A stretch of 64,000 bases of DNA from Sorex araneus (Eukaryota; Chordata; Mammalia; Eulipotyphla; Soricidae), in NCBI RefSeq assembly GCF_027595985.1, contig NC_073313.1:114901552-114965551 (forward strand). The letters are read 5' to 3'. The notes under the pieces are model-generated. The model ran no database searches. It saw only the letters and a program-made list of their open reading frames with translations, and had not been told where the DNA came from. The position numbers and the translations under genes are program-made. This document shows positions 22,522-33,408 of the stretch, in pieces; within the stretch, counting starts at the first letter, position 1, and each line of letters opens with the position of its first letter.

Positions 22522-25500
22522 TTATTTTTAACATTTTTATTAGTGAATCACCATGAGATAAAGTTACAGACTTACATATTTTCATGCTTGCGTTTCAGTC
22601 ATACAATGATCGAGTACTCATCTCTCCACCAGTGCCCATTTTCCACCACCGATGTTCCTAACATCCCTCCCACCACCCCCACCCTGTCCCCTTCACCCCA
22701 CCCAGCTTCTGTGGCAGGGCATTCCCTTTTGCTCTCTCTCTTTTTGGGTGTTGTGGTTTGCTACAGAGGTATTAAGTAGGCATCATGTTCAGTCTATAGT
22801 CTATTTTTAGCCAGAATTCCTATCCCTAGTGGACCCGCCAAGCACCATTTGCTTGGTGATCCCTTCTCTATCAGAACTGCTTCTTCATCAAGCATGTGAG
22901 GACAGCTTCCAAGCTGTGAAGTAATCCTCCTGGTACTTATCTCCAGTATTCTTGGGTGTTAGTCTCCAATTCTGTTAGTTTATATTCCACAAATGAGTGC
23001 AATCTTTCTATGTCTGTTCCTCTCTTTCTGAAACACTTCACTTAACATGATACTTTCTATGTAGATCCACCTATATGCGAATTTCATGACTTCATCTTTT
23101 CTAACAGCTGCATAGTATTCCATTGTGTAGATGTACCAAACTTTCTTTAACTAGTCATCAGTTCTCGGGCACTCGGGATTTTTCCAGATTCTTGCTATTG
23201 TGAACAGTGCTGCAATGAACATATAAGTGCAGATATCATTTTTACTATAGTATTTTGCATCTCCAGGATATATTACCAGAAGTGGTATTGCTATTCATAT
23301 CGGAGCTCAATTTCTAATTTTTTGAGAAGCGTCCATACTGTTTTCCAGAAGGGCTGGACTAGTCGGCATTCCAACCAGCAGTGAAGAAGAGTCCCTTTCT
23401 CCCCACATCCGCACCAACACCGGTCACTTTTGTCCTTTTGGATGTGGGCCAGTCTCAGTGGTATGAGATGGTATCTCATTGTTGTTTTGATCTGCATCTC
23501 CCTGATGGTTAGTGATGAGGAGCATTTTTTATGTGTTTTTTAGCCATTCAGATTTCTTCCTTGAGAAAGTTTCTGTTCATTTCACCGTGCCATTTTCTGA
23601 TGGGTTTGACTTTTTTCTTCTTGTGGAATTCAACCAGTGCCTTATAAATCCTTGATATCAACCCCTTATCAGATGGGTATTGGGCAAATGTCCTTTTCCA
23701 TTTTGTAGACTGTCTTTGTATTCTGGTTGCTGTATCTTTTGAGGTACAGAAGCTTCTCAGTTTAAGATAGTCCAATTTGTTTATCTCTGTTCTCACTTGC
23801 CTGGTCAGTGGCGAGTCCTCTTTGAAGATACCTGTAGCTTCAATGTTGTAGAGGTTTTGCCGACCTTGTCTTCAATGTATCTTATGGATTCTGGTCTAAT
23901 GTTGAGGTCTTTGATCCATTTTGATCTGACTTTTGTGCATGTTGTTAGGTATAAGTCTGAGACTATTTTTTGCGTGTAGCTGTCCAATGTTGCCAGCACC
24001 ATTTGTTAAAGAGGCTTTCCTTGCTCTATTTTATATTTCTTGCTCCCTTATCAAGGATTAGATGATCACATATTTGAGGGTGTGTATAAGGATATTCTAC
24101 CCTGTTCCATTGGTCTACTGAGCTGCCTTTGTTCCAGTACCATGCAGTTTTAATTATTACCACTTTGTAGTAGAGTTTGAGGTTGGGAAAGGTGATGCCC
24201 CCTATCTTCTATTTCCCCAAAACTGCTTTAGCTATTCGTAAGGGTTTGTTATTCCATATGAATTTTAGAAGTGTTTGGTCCACTTCCTTGAATAATGTCA
24301 TGGGTATCCTTATAGGGATCGCATTGAATCTGTATAATGCTTTGGGAAGTATTGCCATCTTGGCAATGTTAATTCTCCCAATCCATGAACAGGGGATGTG
24401 CTTCCATTTCCTCGTGTCCTCTTTTATTTTGTGAAGTAGCATTTTATAATTTTCTCTGTACAGGTCCTTCACCTCCTTAGTTAAGCTAATTCCGAGGTAC
24501 TTGATTTTCTGAGGCATGATTGTGAACGAGGTTGCATTTTTTCATATCACTTTCTTCTCTCTCACTATTTGCATATAGGAAAGCCATGGACTTTTGGGTA
24601 TTGATTTTATAGCCTGCAACTTTACTATACACATATATTGTTTCAAGGAGTTTCTTGGTAGAGGCTTTCGGGTTCTCTAGATATAATATCATATAATCTG
24701 CGAATAGTGAGAGTTTGATTTCTTCCTTTCCTATCTGGATACCCTTAATGTCTTTTTCTTGCCTAATCGCTATTGCAAGTACTTTCAGTACTATATTGAA
24801 CAGAGGTGGTGAGATTTGGCATCCTTGCCTTTTTCCTGATCTTAGAGGGAAGGCCCTTAGTTTTTCCCCATTGAGGATAATGCTTGCTATAGGTTTGTGG
24901 TAGATGGCTCTGACTATATTGAGGAAGTTCCCTTCTATGCCCATTTTGGTGAGAGTTTGTATCATGAACGGGTGTTGGATCTTGTCAAATGCTTTCTCTG
25001 CGTCTATTGATATGATCATATGGCTTTTATTTTTTCTTTTGTTGATTTGGTAGATTACATTGATTGACTTCCGAATGTTGAACCATTTTCGCATCCTCGG
25101 GATGAATTCCACTTGTTCGTGGTGTATGATCTTTTTGATGAGATGGTGGATTCTGTTCACTAATATTTTGTTGAGGATCTTCACATCCGTGTTCATCAGA
25201 GATATTGTACTGTAATTTTATTTTTTTGTGGTCTCTCTGTTCGCTTTTGGTACTAGGGTGATATGTGCCTCATAGAAACTGTTTGGGAGTGTTTCTGTTC
25301 CCTCAATTTCCTGGAAAAGCTTGAAAAAACTGGCAATATGTCCTCTTTAAATGTTTGGAAAAATTTGCTAGTGAATCCAACTGGACATGGACTTTTGTTT
25401 CTGGGGAGACTTTTTATTACAGTTTCAATTTCCGTGGATAGTAACGGGTCTATTCAGGTATTCCAGATGATCTTGGTTCAGCCTTGGGAGGCTATAGTTA

Positions 25501-28085
25501 TCCAGGAATTTATCTATTTCTCCTAGATTCTCTTGTTTCGTGGTGTACAGACTTTCGAAGTAGTCACTGATGATCTTTCGAATTTCTTTGGTTTCTGTTG
25601 TGATGTCCCCCCTTTCATTTCTGATTCAGTTTATTAGATTTCTCTATTTCTCTTTCTTTGTAATTCTTGCTAGTGGTTTATTAATCCTATTTATTTTCTC
25701 AAAGAACCAGCTCTTAGATTCATCGATCTTTCAGATTGTTTTTGGGGTATCCATATCATTGATTTTTGCTCTGAGTTTTATTACTTCGTTCCTTCTGCCT
25801 GGTTTGGGCTCCTTTTTTTGGTCCTTTTCTAAGGTCTTGAGCTGTGAGGTCAGGTTACTTATGTGGACCTTTTCTTCCTTCCTGAGATATGCTTTCAGAG
25901 CTATAAATTTTCCCCTTAACACAGCTGTAGCTGTGTCCCACAGATTCTGGTAGCTCGTATCTTCATTTTCATTTGTTTTCAGGTACCTTTTAATTTCTTC
26001 CTTGCTTTTCTCCCTGACACACTCATTGTTCAACATTGAGTTGTTTAATTTTCAGGTGTATGGTTTGGTCCTCTGTGTCTGTGCATCATTAACTTCTATC
26101 TTCAGTGCTTCAGTTGATACAATTTCTATCTTCCTGCTTCTATGAAGGTATGCTTTGTGGCCCAGCGCATGATCTATTTTGGAGAATGTTCCATGTGCAG
26201 TGGAGAAGAATGTGTAATCTTTTTTTATGGGGATGCAAAGCCCTATGTAGATCTATTAGCCCTCTCTCTTCTATTTCTTCCTTCGAGGCCAGTATTTCCT
26301 TGCTGAGTTTTGATCTTGTTGATCTATCCAGAGGTGATGAGGCACTGTTGAAATCTCCAACTTCTATTGTGTTGTGCAATGTCCTCCCTAAAATCTGTTA
26401 GCAGTTGTTTTAAGTATTTTGTTGGTCCCTCATTAGGTGCATATATGTTTAGGAGTCTGAGTTCTTCCTGCTGTACATATCCCTTGATTAGTAAGAAATG
26501 GCCTTTGCTGTCCCTTCTAAACTTTTTCACCCTGAAATCTATGTTGTCCAATACCAATATGGCCACCTCGGCTTTTTTGAGGAAGTTGTATGCTTTAAGA
26601 ATTGTTCTCCATCCTTTGACTTTGAGTATATGCTTGCTCTGAACATTCAGATGTGTTTCTCGTAGGCAGCAGAATGCTGGGTTCAGTTTCTGAATCTTTT
26701 TTGCCACTCTGTGTCTCTGATGGGTACATTTAGACCATTGACGTTGTGAGAGATTATTGTCGTGGAGTTTCCTGCCATCCTTCTGTAGGGGTTTGTTGTG
26801 TTTGTAGGGGTTTTTCTATTCTTACGGAGCCCCTTTAGTCCTTCTTTTAAGTTTGGTTTTGAGTCTATGAATTTCCTGAGATGTTGTTTATCCATGAAAT
26901 TGTGCATGGTCCCTTTGAGTTTGAGTGAGAGCTTCGTCGGATAGAGTATTCTTGATGAGGCATTCATTTCATTGAGGTTTTTCACTATATCCCACCATTG
27001 TCTTCTGGCTTGGAGGGTTTACTCTGATAAGCCTGCTGTGAATCTAAGGGGTGCTCCTTTGTATGTGGTTTCCTTTTCTGACCTTGCTGCTTGCAGTATT
27101 GTGTCCCTATCCGTGGCATCCATCATCCTATGATATGTCTTGGAGTCTATTTATTAGGGTCTCTTCTAGCTGGCAGTCTTCAGGCTCCTAGGATGTGAAC
27201 ATCTCCATTTTCCAGCTCTGGGAACTTTTCAGCAATAATTTCTTTAACTGTGACTTTCTCATTAGGTTTGCATCCCTGTCTTTCCAGAACTCTGATGAGT
27301 CTTATGTTGTTCCTCTTGGAATCATCCCCTAGGTCTCTGATTCATCCTAGAGCTATTTTGAGGTCTTTTCTAATTATTTGCTGTAGCCTGTGGGCATTCT
27401 GCTGCTCATATTCAAGCTCACTAATTCTATCTTCAGCTATAGCCATTCTAGTGTTGAGAACACCCACTGTGTTCTTTATTTCATCTACAGAGTGTTTTAT
27501 TCGTGACATTTCTGAATATAGCTTTCTTATTTCTGTTCTTATTCCTTCCCGTATTTTCTTCACTGACTGCTCCACCATTTCTTTAAGTTTGATGGACATT
27601 CTCAGAATTTCTTCTCTCTGAATTCTTTTTTTTTTTTTGGCTTTTTGGGTCACACCCGGAGATGCACAGTGCACAGGGGTTACTCCTGGCTCTGCACTCA
27701 GGAATCACCCCTGGCGGTGCTCAGGAATGCTGGGATTCAAACCTGGGTCGGCCGCGTGCAAGGCAAATGCCCTACCCACTGTGCTATTCCTCCAGCCCCT
27801 CTTCTCTGAATTCTTTATTGGAGAGATCATATTTTTGGGAAGCCCCTGCTGAGGTTTCTGGACACTTTTCTTCAGCCTCTCCTTGCTGTGGGGATTTGCG
27901 CTGTTTCTTCATACTGTCACGGTTGTATGGAGGTGGGATTTTCCAGTTCACTAGAGCTGTTCACACTTTATGAGGTTTCTGGATGGAGAAGCAGAAAGCA
28001 CAGGGTCTACCACAACGCCTGGGGGTGGGGGTCCCTGCCCGCTGGACACTGGGTTGAGGTCGGGTCTTGGGGCCTCCTGGGCGCT
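22522..28085 (-). mobile_element. Near full-length L1, minus strand, in CT83 intron
   Basis: The 3' end with reversed poly(A) is at 22522-22560 and the 3' UTR runs to about 23050. ORF2 occupies about 23080-26785 and decayed ORF1 about 26800-27680. A 5' UTR-like part follows, ending near 28085. ORF2 keeps long open stretches: the RT core at 24486-25196 has SIDAEKAFD and F-A-D-Y where F-A-D-D is expected, and endonuclease start and SLNVNGL-like residues lie near 26740. Flanks 'acatgtataattct' (22508-22521) and 'acatgtacaactct' (28086-28099) look like a diverged target duplication. Absent from the right arm. Many stops, so inactive. Confidence 0.88.
27626..27799 (-). mobile_element. A-tailed tRNA-derived SINE inside L1
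   Basis: Reversed A-tail (T-run at 27626-27638), then 'ctttttgggtcacacc', body, and tRNA-like head ending 'tcctccagcccc'. The perfect 13-bp target duplication 'tctctgaattctt' at 27615-27627 and 27803-27815 proves insertion into the L1 5' part. Confidence 0.92.
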
Positions 28086-28385
28086 ACATGTACAACTCTG
28101 TGTGTACAAATCAAAACAAACAATCCAAAAAAAAAAGGAAAAATCTGAGTATCTTGGTGATACATAATGCTGCAAGTAAAGTCTGGTCATGCTCAAAGGC
28201 AGTCCAAATATTGACCCTACAGAACTGAATAAGACATATCAGCCCGGATAAGCGATTTCTGCACAGTGTCTCCTTCATATATTTTCAGTCTTTCTTCTAG
28301 AGGAACATAGGTCTATCTCAGTCAATGTCATTTCAGTTTTCACGGCATCTTCTATCTCTAGTGGAGTTTTTTGTTTTTGTTTTTT

Positions 28386-28565
28386 GTCAGGGCTGTGGGA
28401 GGTGAGGTCACTAACCCTGGCTCTGAGCTGTGCCCAGGCTCTATTGGATAGCTTCAGGTTCTGTACTCACTCCTGGCTCAGGGACTGCTCCCTAAGGTGC
28501 TTGGGCAACCTAGTGGATCCAGGGACTCAACAGGTTTCCAGGGCATATCTCTCTGGACCCGATCT
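28386..28565 (-). mobile_element. Old SINE next to CT83 exon, shared by both arms
   Basis: Decayed reversed SINE ('actaaccctggctctgagctg', 'tactcactcctggctcaggg', 'tggatccagggactcaac'). The right arm has the same copy at about 63262-63440, so it predates the arm duplication. Confidence 0.5.
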
Positions 28566-28696
28566 CTAATTTTTATGGAAGGACAATTGGCTGATTTTGA
28601 CAACCTTGAGTAAGCATGGTAACCAAAAATATTTTGTTGTTTGGTAGTATTTTGAAATCTCCAAGCTTAATCAACTGCTATTTCCTTCTGTTATAG

Positions 28697-29011
28697 GGAA
28701 ACAACCATGGAACAAGGCGAGCATTTTCAAGATCTCGTGCACTAGTAAGATCATCCTCTTTCTCGGATACATACCGGAGCAATGTTGACAAGAGTCTTTC
28801 AGTCAAGAAATTCTCCAGGGATAGATTTAAAAAAACCCCACTCTCTGTAGCCATGCAGAGGCAAACACTGGTAAACCCCAGGACTCTGGAACACAAGCTG
28901 GCTGAAGTGGAACATTTAGAAGCTCTCAAGGGTTTAAACAGTTCATCGGTGAACCAGAGGGAATCCAATGACAATGTTTTAGGATGTACTAGCAATCGCA
29001 GTGGTCATTAA
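28697..29011 (+). CDS. CT83: CT83 terminal exon (left arm, intact)
   Basis: Acceptor 'ttccttctgttatag|GG' opens a phase-0 frame of 104 codons ending at TAA 29009-29011. With exon 1 the protein is 129 residues. Landmarks shared with human CT83 are A-L-V-R-x-S-S-S, a later S-R-D, and the C-terminal L-V-N-x-x-x-x-E-x-K-L-x-E-x-E-H followed by K-G. Human CT83 is 113 residues; the excess here is mainly C-terminal, after K-G-L. The exon is free of stops, although most DNA around it is decayed. Its function is unknown beyond being a testis-restricted, X-linked antigen in human. A broken copy lies at 62817-63131. Confidence 0.8.
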   Translation, partial: GNNHGTRRAFSRSRALVRSSSFSDTYRSNVDKSLSVKKFSRDRFKKTPLSVAMQRQTLVNPRTLEHKLAEVEHLEALKGLNSSSVNQRESNDNVLGCTSNRSGH

Positions 29012-29086
29012 AGGCACTTTGAGTGATCATCCCATCACATGGTCATACCTCATGAATCATTGTGTTAAAAGGGATGGCATGCACCA

Positions 29087-29092
29087 AGTAAA
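29087..29092 (+). promoter_or_regulatory. CT83: Probable CT83 polyadenylation signal (AGTAAA)
   Basis: AGTAAA stands 76 bp after the CT83 stop codon, just before an L1 3'-end fragment. The right-arm copy has canonical AATAAA at the same place (complement at 62736-62741). AGTAAA is a weaker but known variant. Confidence 0.4.
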
Positions 29093-29094
29093 GG

Positions 29095-29425
29095 GTATTA
29101 AGAGGGTCCTCTCGGGATGGGCAATGTGGGCTTAAAGTAGACTATAGACAAAACATGATGGCAACTTAATACCTCTGTTGCAAGCCACAACACCCAAAAG
29201 GATAGAGAAAGCAAAAGGGAATGCCTTGCCACTGTGGTGGGATAGGGTGGGGGGACGACGGGGTGGGGGTGGATGGGAGGGATGCTGGGACCATTGTTGT
29301 TGGAAAATGGGCACTGAAGGAGGGATGGGTACTTGAGCATTGAATGACTGAAACACAAGCACGAAAGTTTGTTAAGTCTGTAAATATACCTCACGGTGAT
29401 TAACTAAAAATAAATAGAATAAAAA
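29095..29425 (+). mobile_element. L1 3'-end fragment shared by both arms
   Basis: Plus-strand L1 3' UTR with 'cactgaaggagggatgggta' and the end 'cacggtgatt' followed by an A-rich tail. The right-arm counterpart at about 62410-62740 is only about 85-88 % identical by eye, in sharp contrast with the 99 % identical CT83 exon beside it. Confidence 0.8.
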
Positions 29426-29961
29426 GGGACAGCATGCCAAGTCAGATAAAAATTCAAACTTTTCTCAAAGTTCTTACTCACATTCACATGATTGCTAATA
29501 TGTACGTATCTGGGAAATGAGTGGTGGAAACCAAGGCATTTCAGAAATTTACCAAAAAAAAATACAGTTTTCATGGTGTGATTTTAATGTCAACCCAACA
29601 GAATGTTTTCTCTAATGGTTTATGCTAATGTAAAAGTACTCAGGTTTATCTTAAATTTGGCTTTCATGGTGTCAGCATTTTTCATTATGGGGAATTTTTT
29701 TTCATATCACCACTGAATGTCTAATACTCATATTCAGCACCCCAGGCCAGTGTTTCTCAGCCCTGTCTCATTGTTTGCTTTTCTTGGTCACTGCTCTTTT
29801 TTTTACTTCTCACTTCCTTCCATGACTTCCTAGTATCTTGTTCTGGCCTCCCTTTTGTGTGACGTTCACCCGTGGGCCTCTTGGATTATCTCAAGTCCAT
29901 TGATCCCCACATGGACCCTAGTTGAGAAATGTTGTTTGAAGGGGGTCTCCCCATATCACAA

Positions 29962-30200
29962 CCCATCACTGTATCACTGTATCACTGTCATCCCGTTGAT
30001 CATTGATTTGCTCGAGCAGGCCCAGTCACGTCTCCATTAATCCTTGCCCTGAGATTTTAGCAGCCTCTCTTTACTCGTCCTTCCCAATTGTGCCTCATTA
30101 GAGGCTTTTCAGGTTCAGGGAAATGAGACCCTTACTGTATTTGGCCTGTGAATGCACCACGGGGAGAATACACAAATATTTTAAAACCCACCAAAATCTT
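29962..30200 (-). mobile_element. Long-type RTE-tailed SINE, truncated (left arm)
   Basis: Starts with reversed tail units 'atcactgtatcactgtcat', then 'tgatttgctcgagcagg'. Next comes the extra 80-bp block of the long type ('ttactcgtccttcccaatt' to 'cagggaaatgagacccttac') and 'tgaatgcaccacgggg'. The counterpart at 61650-61842 shows it was present before duplication. Confidence 0.75.
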
Positions 30201-30205
30201 CTCCA

Positions 30206-30812
30206 CCTTGCAAATGTCGTGATAGAAAATTGCAGCCATTCTTTCTCTTGATGAGAGTAGTCTAGACTTCATATTTTTCAGCAGCAAAATATAGTGGAAG
30301 AATTTATGGAAAAGGATATGGATTGTAAGTTTTAGGTATTTATAAGCTCTGGTCAACCATCTATGTCAAATTGTATTTTATAAAATTTAATATTGCTGAA
30401 AGATCAGCAATCGGTTGAAGTTCACTAACAGTATTTGCTGTGCTCTCAAAGATAAACCTGAAAGGAGGTAGCGGGGTTTCATCTCTATTATGTACATAAC
30501 TAAGTGAAATCCTTTAATTGAAGACATATTTATAAACTACTTTCATGACCTCTCTTTGAAAGTTACCAATATACATAAGAAATATGCTAATAGTCTTCTC
30601 ACTTATTCTACAACAAAAATAAGAAGAATGGAATTAAAAATACATAAAGGATCTAGGCTTACTGTCATTCCTTTCATTCTCTCTTGTCAACATCAAAAGG
30701 AGAAGACAGCAGTGCTGATTGGTTTTAACATGGTTTTGAGCCTCTGACCCCTTCTTCATTAATTAAACTATGGAATCAATCCTTAGAAAACACGCAGACC
30801 CATATCCATAGA
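30206..30812. other. Unique left-arm segment missing from right arm
   Basis: About 600 bp with no counterpart in the right arm, where an L1 (55347-61598) occupies the position. No gene or repeat recognised inside. It probably marks sequence deleted from the right arm. Confidence 0.55.
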
Positions 30813-31689
30813 AAATATTACATATAATGTCAGTTCACTATATTCTCTGAAACCCAGGTTGAGAACTTTTAGCAGAGCCAAAAATTTTCTTGCATATTAT
30901 CAATGTTCGTCTTCTTACATTTTGATGGCTAGTGTATTGCCAATGATACTTGATCAACCTCTTAGTGATACACTCTTATTATTATCCTTTGTAAGGGAAC
31001 AGGACATAGGACTTTCTAATTTTGTTGCCCTCATTTTTGAAACAAAAATCTGACATACCTCCTGCAAGTATGTAAATAGATTCTTATGCATAAGCAGTAA
31101 CATTCAAAGAAGACAAAATGGTTCCACTATATCTATTAACTGTGTGATGCAATCAAGTATAAGACCTTACATTTGGCGGAAGCCACTTCCTCATTTCGTT
31201 ACATGTCCTATTTGAAAGTCACATGTATTTCAGGACATAATGCACTCCTGACACTGGAGACACACTGTAGCAATCATGAATTTAAATTTTTGTCTAAATA
31301 TAGTCAAATCTTATAGATGGATAAGATATACAGAAAGTATTTTTCCGGTCTGTGTCCCATTGTCTAGGTTTTTTTACTGGTTGGCGTTAATAACCCTATA
31401 TTTTGTTTTACTTTACTCTGTAAATAAATAGCGTTACCACTACATTTGCATAGAAAAAGTCAGTCAACATTCCGTGAAGTCTTTAATTATATTTGGATCA
31501 CTATTGTTGATCATATCATATGCTCAATTCATTTTTTCCTTACATGTATGACATTCCTAATTATGTGAGACATTCTGTTTATGACACTCCCATGAAATAT
31601 ATTTTTTATTTTACCTAACTTTATGGAAAATAAACATTAAATGTCAAGTATACTAAATTATATACTAAATAGGCAACAAAATTATTTTC
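30813..31689. other. Arm-shared unique DNA
   Basis: Matches 53910-54225 and 54890-55346 in reverse at roughly 88-90 % by eye. I see no coding exon; matching short frames on both arms are not conserved in length. The last 15 bases (31675-31689) are the target duplication of the ZNF609-like retrocopy. Confidence 0.55.
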
Positions 31690-33393
31690 TTTTTTTCTTT
31701 TAAAAAACCTTCTAATTCTGATTGCCAAATTATTTTAGGCAGGTATAAAAAAAGGAAAGCATTCAATATACATATACATAAAATAAACTAGATTACAGCG
31801 TAAAACAAGTAACCAGGCAATGACATTAAAGTCTCTCTCTTCTAAAACTGGATAATTGTAAACAGTGGGGGGAAAAAATGGACTGCAGGACTATTCAAGT
31901 AATAAAACAATCACAGGTGTCTCTGGTATGCAGGCTATTGGGTTATTTGTCATTCAAGATTATAAAAAAGACACTTCATTATTCACAGATGCTCATTATT
32001 TCCCCATTTTAATCTTTACATTATATACAACACAGTTTCTGTGGTACTGGCAACCCCATGCCTTCACAAAGTATTTCTTTTCCACAATACACAGTACAAA
32101 CAGTGACTACAGAACATTTCACACTGATGCATCTTTAACAGGAGCCACCTACGTGGACATCTAAATTGTACCCAAGTGTCATCACAGTCAGCCTTTGTGA
32201 GGAGCTGACAGGAAGTATATGGAGGATATGCAAAGGTTCAAGCACACTGATACATAGCATTATTTATTTACAAGTGAAAAGGAAAAGGCAAAGAAAGTAA
32301 GCAGCCTTTTGTGGCTAACACTTTTCAACGTGACAAATACATTTTTTATTTCCTTTTACTGAGTGGGTTGCGACTTGGCAGCAGACCCTGTGTGTGCTAG
32401 CCTGGTTACTGATACAAAAAGTAAAGAATATATATATGTATATATACATATATGTATACATATATATATAACAGAAGTTTAATTACAGCAACATTTGTTA
32501 CTCTGTGATAAAATCTGTAATTTACAAAAATGAAATAACTGGTTTTTGCCTGCCATTAAGGCATTTCAAATTAACACCATGGAACTGATGTCTCTACAAA
32601 GTGCTTCCCCATGTGATCCAGTCACATGACAACGTACATTTCCAATCTTGTTATTCCCTTCTTTGTGCAGGAAACATTCCTGATGCAGAGGCGTGGGCAG
32701 CCATCTTCTGGGAGGCAACCGGGGCAGCGGGAGGTCAGGCCTTGGAAAGAGTCGTACTACCCAGGGATGAGAGGGTAGCCCATGCCAACGTGGGTGTGAT
32801 GGTGCGTGTGCAGGTGCCACTGGCCAAAGGGGGAGTGGTCGCCCCGTTCCCTCTCTGCTTCCCGCTCCCGCTCAGCTGTATTATTTTCAGCAGGAGCAGG
32901 AGACTTGCTGCGGTATTGGTTGGCATGCTGCTGGAGCAGATCCAGTGCTTTCGATTCAGTGGTTGTTTTCGTGTTGATGCTAGGGCTGGTATTGACTTTC
33001 TCTGCCTCTTCTCTCCATGACATCTTCCCATTATCTCCGGGATAATGAAATCCCGGAGAGAGATAGGCTCCCGGGTAGCTGTGGATGAGGACGGGTGAGA
33101 CGGCGCGGTAGGCAGGGTGGCTGGCGTCATATATCTGTGGGTAAGGATATGCATGCAAGTACTGTATGTAGGACTGGTGCTGACTCGTGGGCGAGGACAC
33201 AGCCACCCGGATCCCCCAGGAGTCCTTCCAGTTTACGGGTGTCTTTCGATCATTATTTTTCAGCTTGTTCTCCTCCATGGATTGAGAATCAGGACGCTAG
33301 GCCTCTTTGGGTTCCTTCTTTATGCTCGTTAATGAGATGGGAAGGGTGGACACCTTACTCCCTTTATTGAGTGTTTTCCGGGGACTATCCTCT
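31690..33393 (-). pseudogene. ZNF609: Processed retrocopy of a ZNF609/ZNF608-type gene (3' end)
   Basis: On the minus strand from 33393 the frame reads the C-terminal part of the ZNF609 family: S-I-K-K-E-P-K-E-A, then [32 protein letters not shown], and G-M-G-Y-P-L-I-P-G. The final Q-R-R-E is followed by TAA at 32651-32653. It is disabled by stops at 33297-33299 and 32757-32759 and a frameshift near 32730. About 960 bp of 3' UTR and an A-rich tail follow. A perfect 15-bp target duplication, 'aacaaaattattttc', lies at 31675-31689 and 33394-33408. It is 5'-truncated, intron-less and absent from the right arm. ZNF608 is the alternative parent. Confidence 0.87.
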
Positions 33394-33408
33394 AACAAAA
33401 TTATTTTC

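Noticed and set aside
22009..22585. Several overlapping histidine-, threonine- or cysteine-rich frames
   Set aside because: Products of the degenerate TG/TATG tract on both strands; no start context, splice sites or family.
27951..28196. GC-richer overlapping frames at the end of the left-arm L1
   Set aside because: They lie in the L1 5' UTR and differ between strands without any recognisable domain.
32601..33370. Plus-strand frames of 71-139 codons
   Set aside because: Antisense of the ZNF609-like retrocopy, whose GC-rich coding DNA leaves many open frames.
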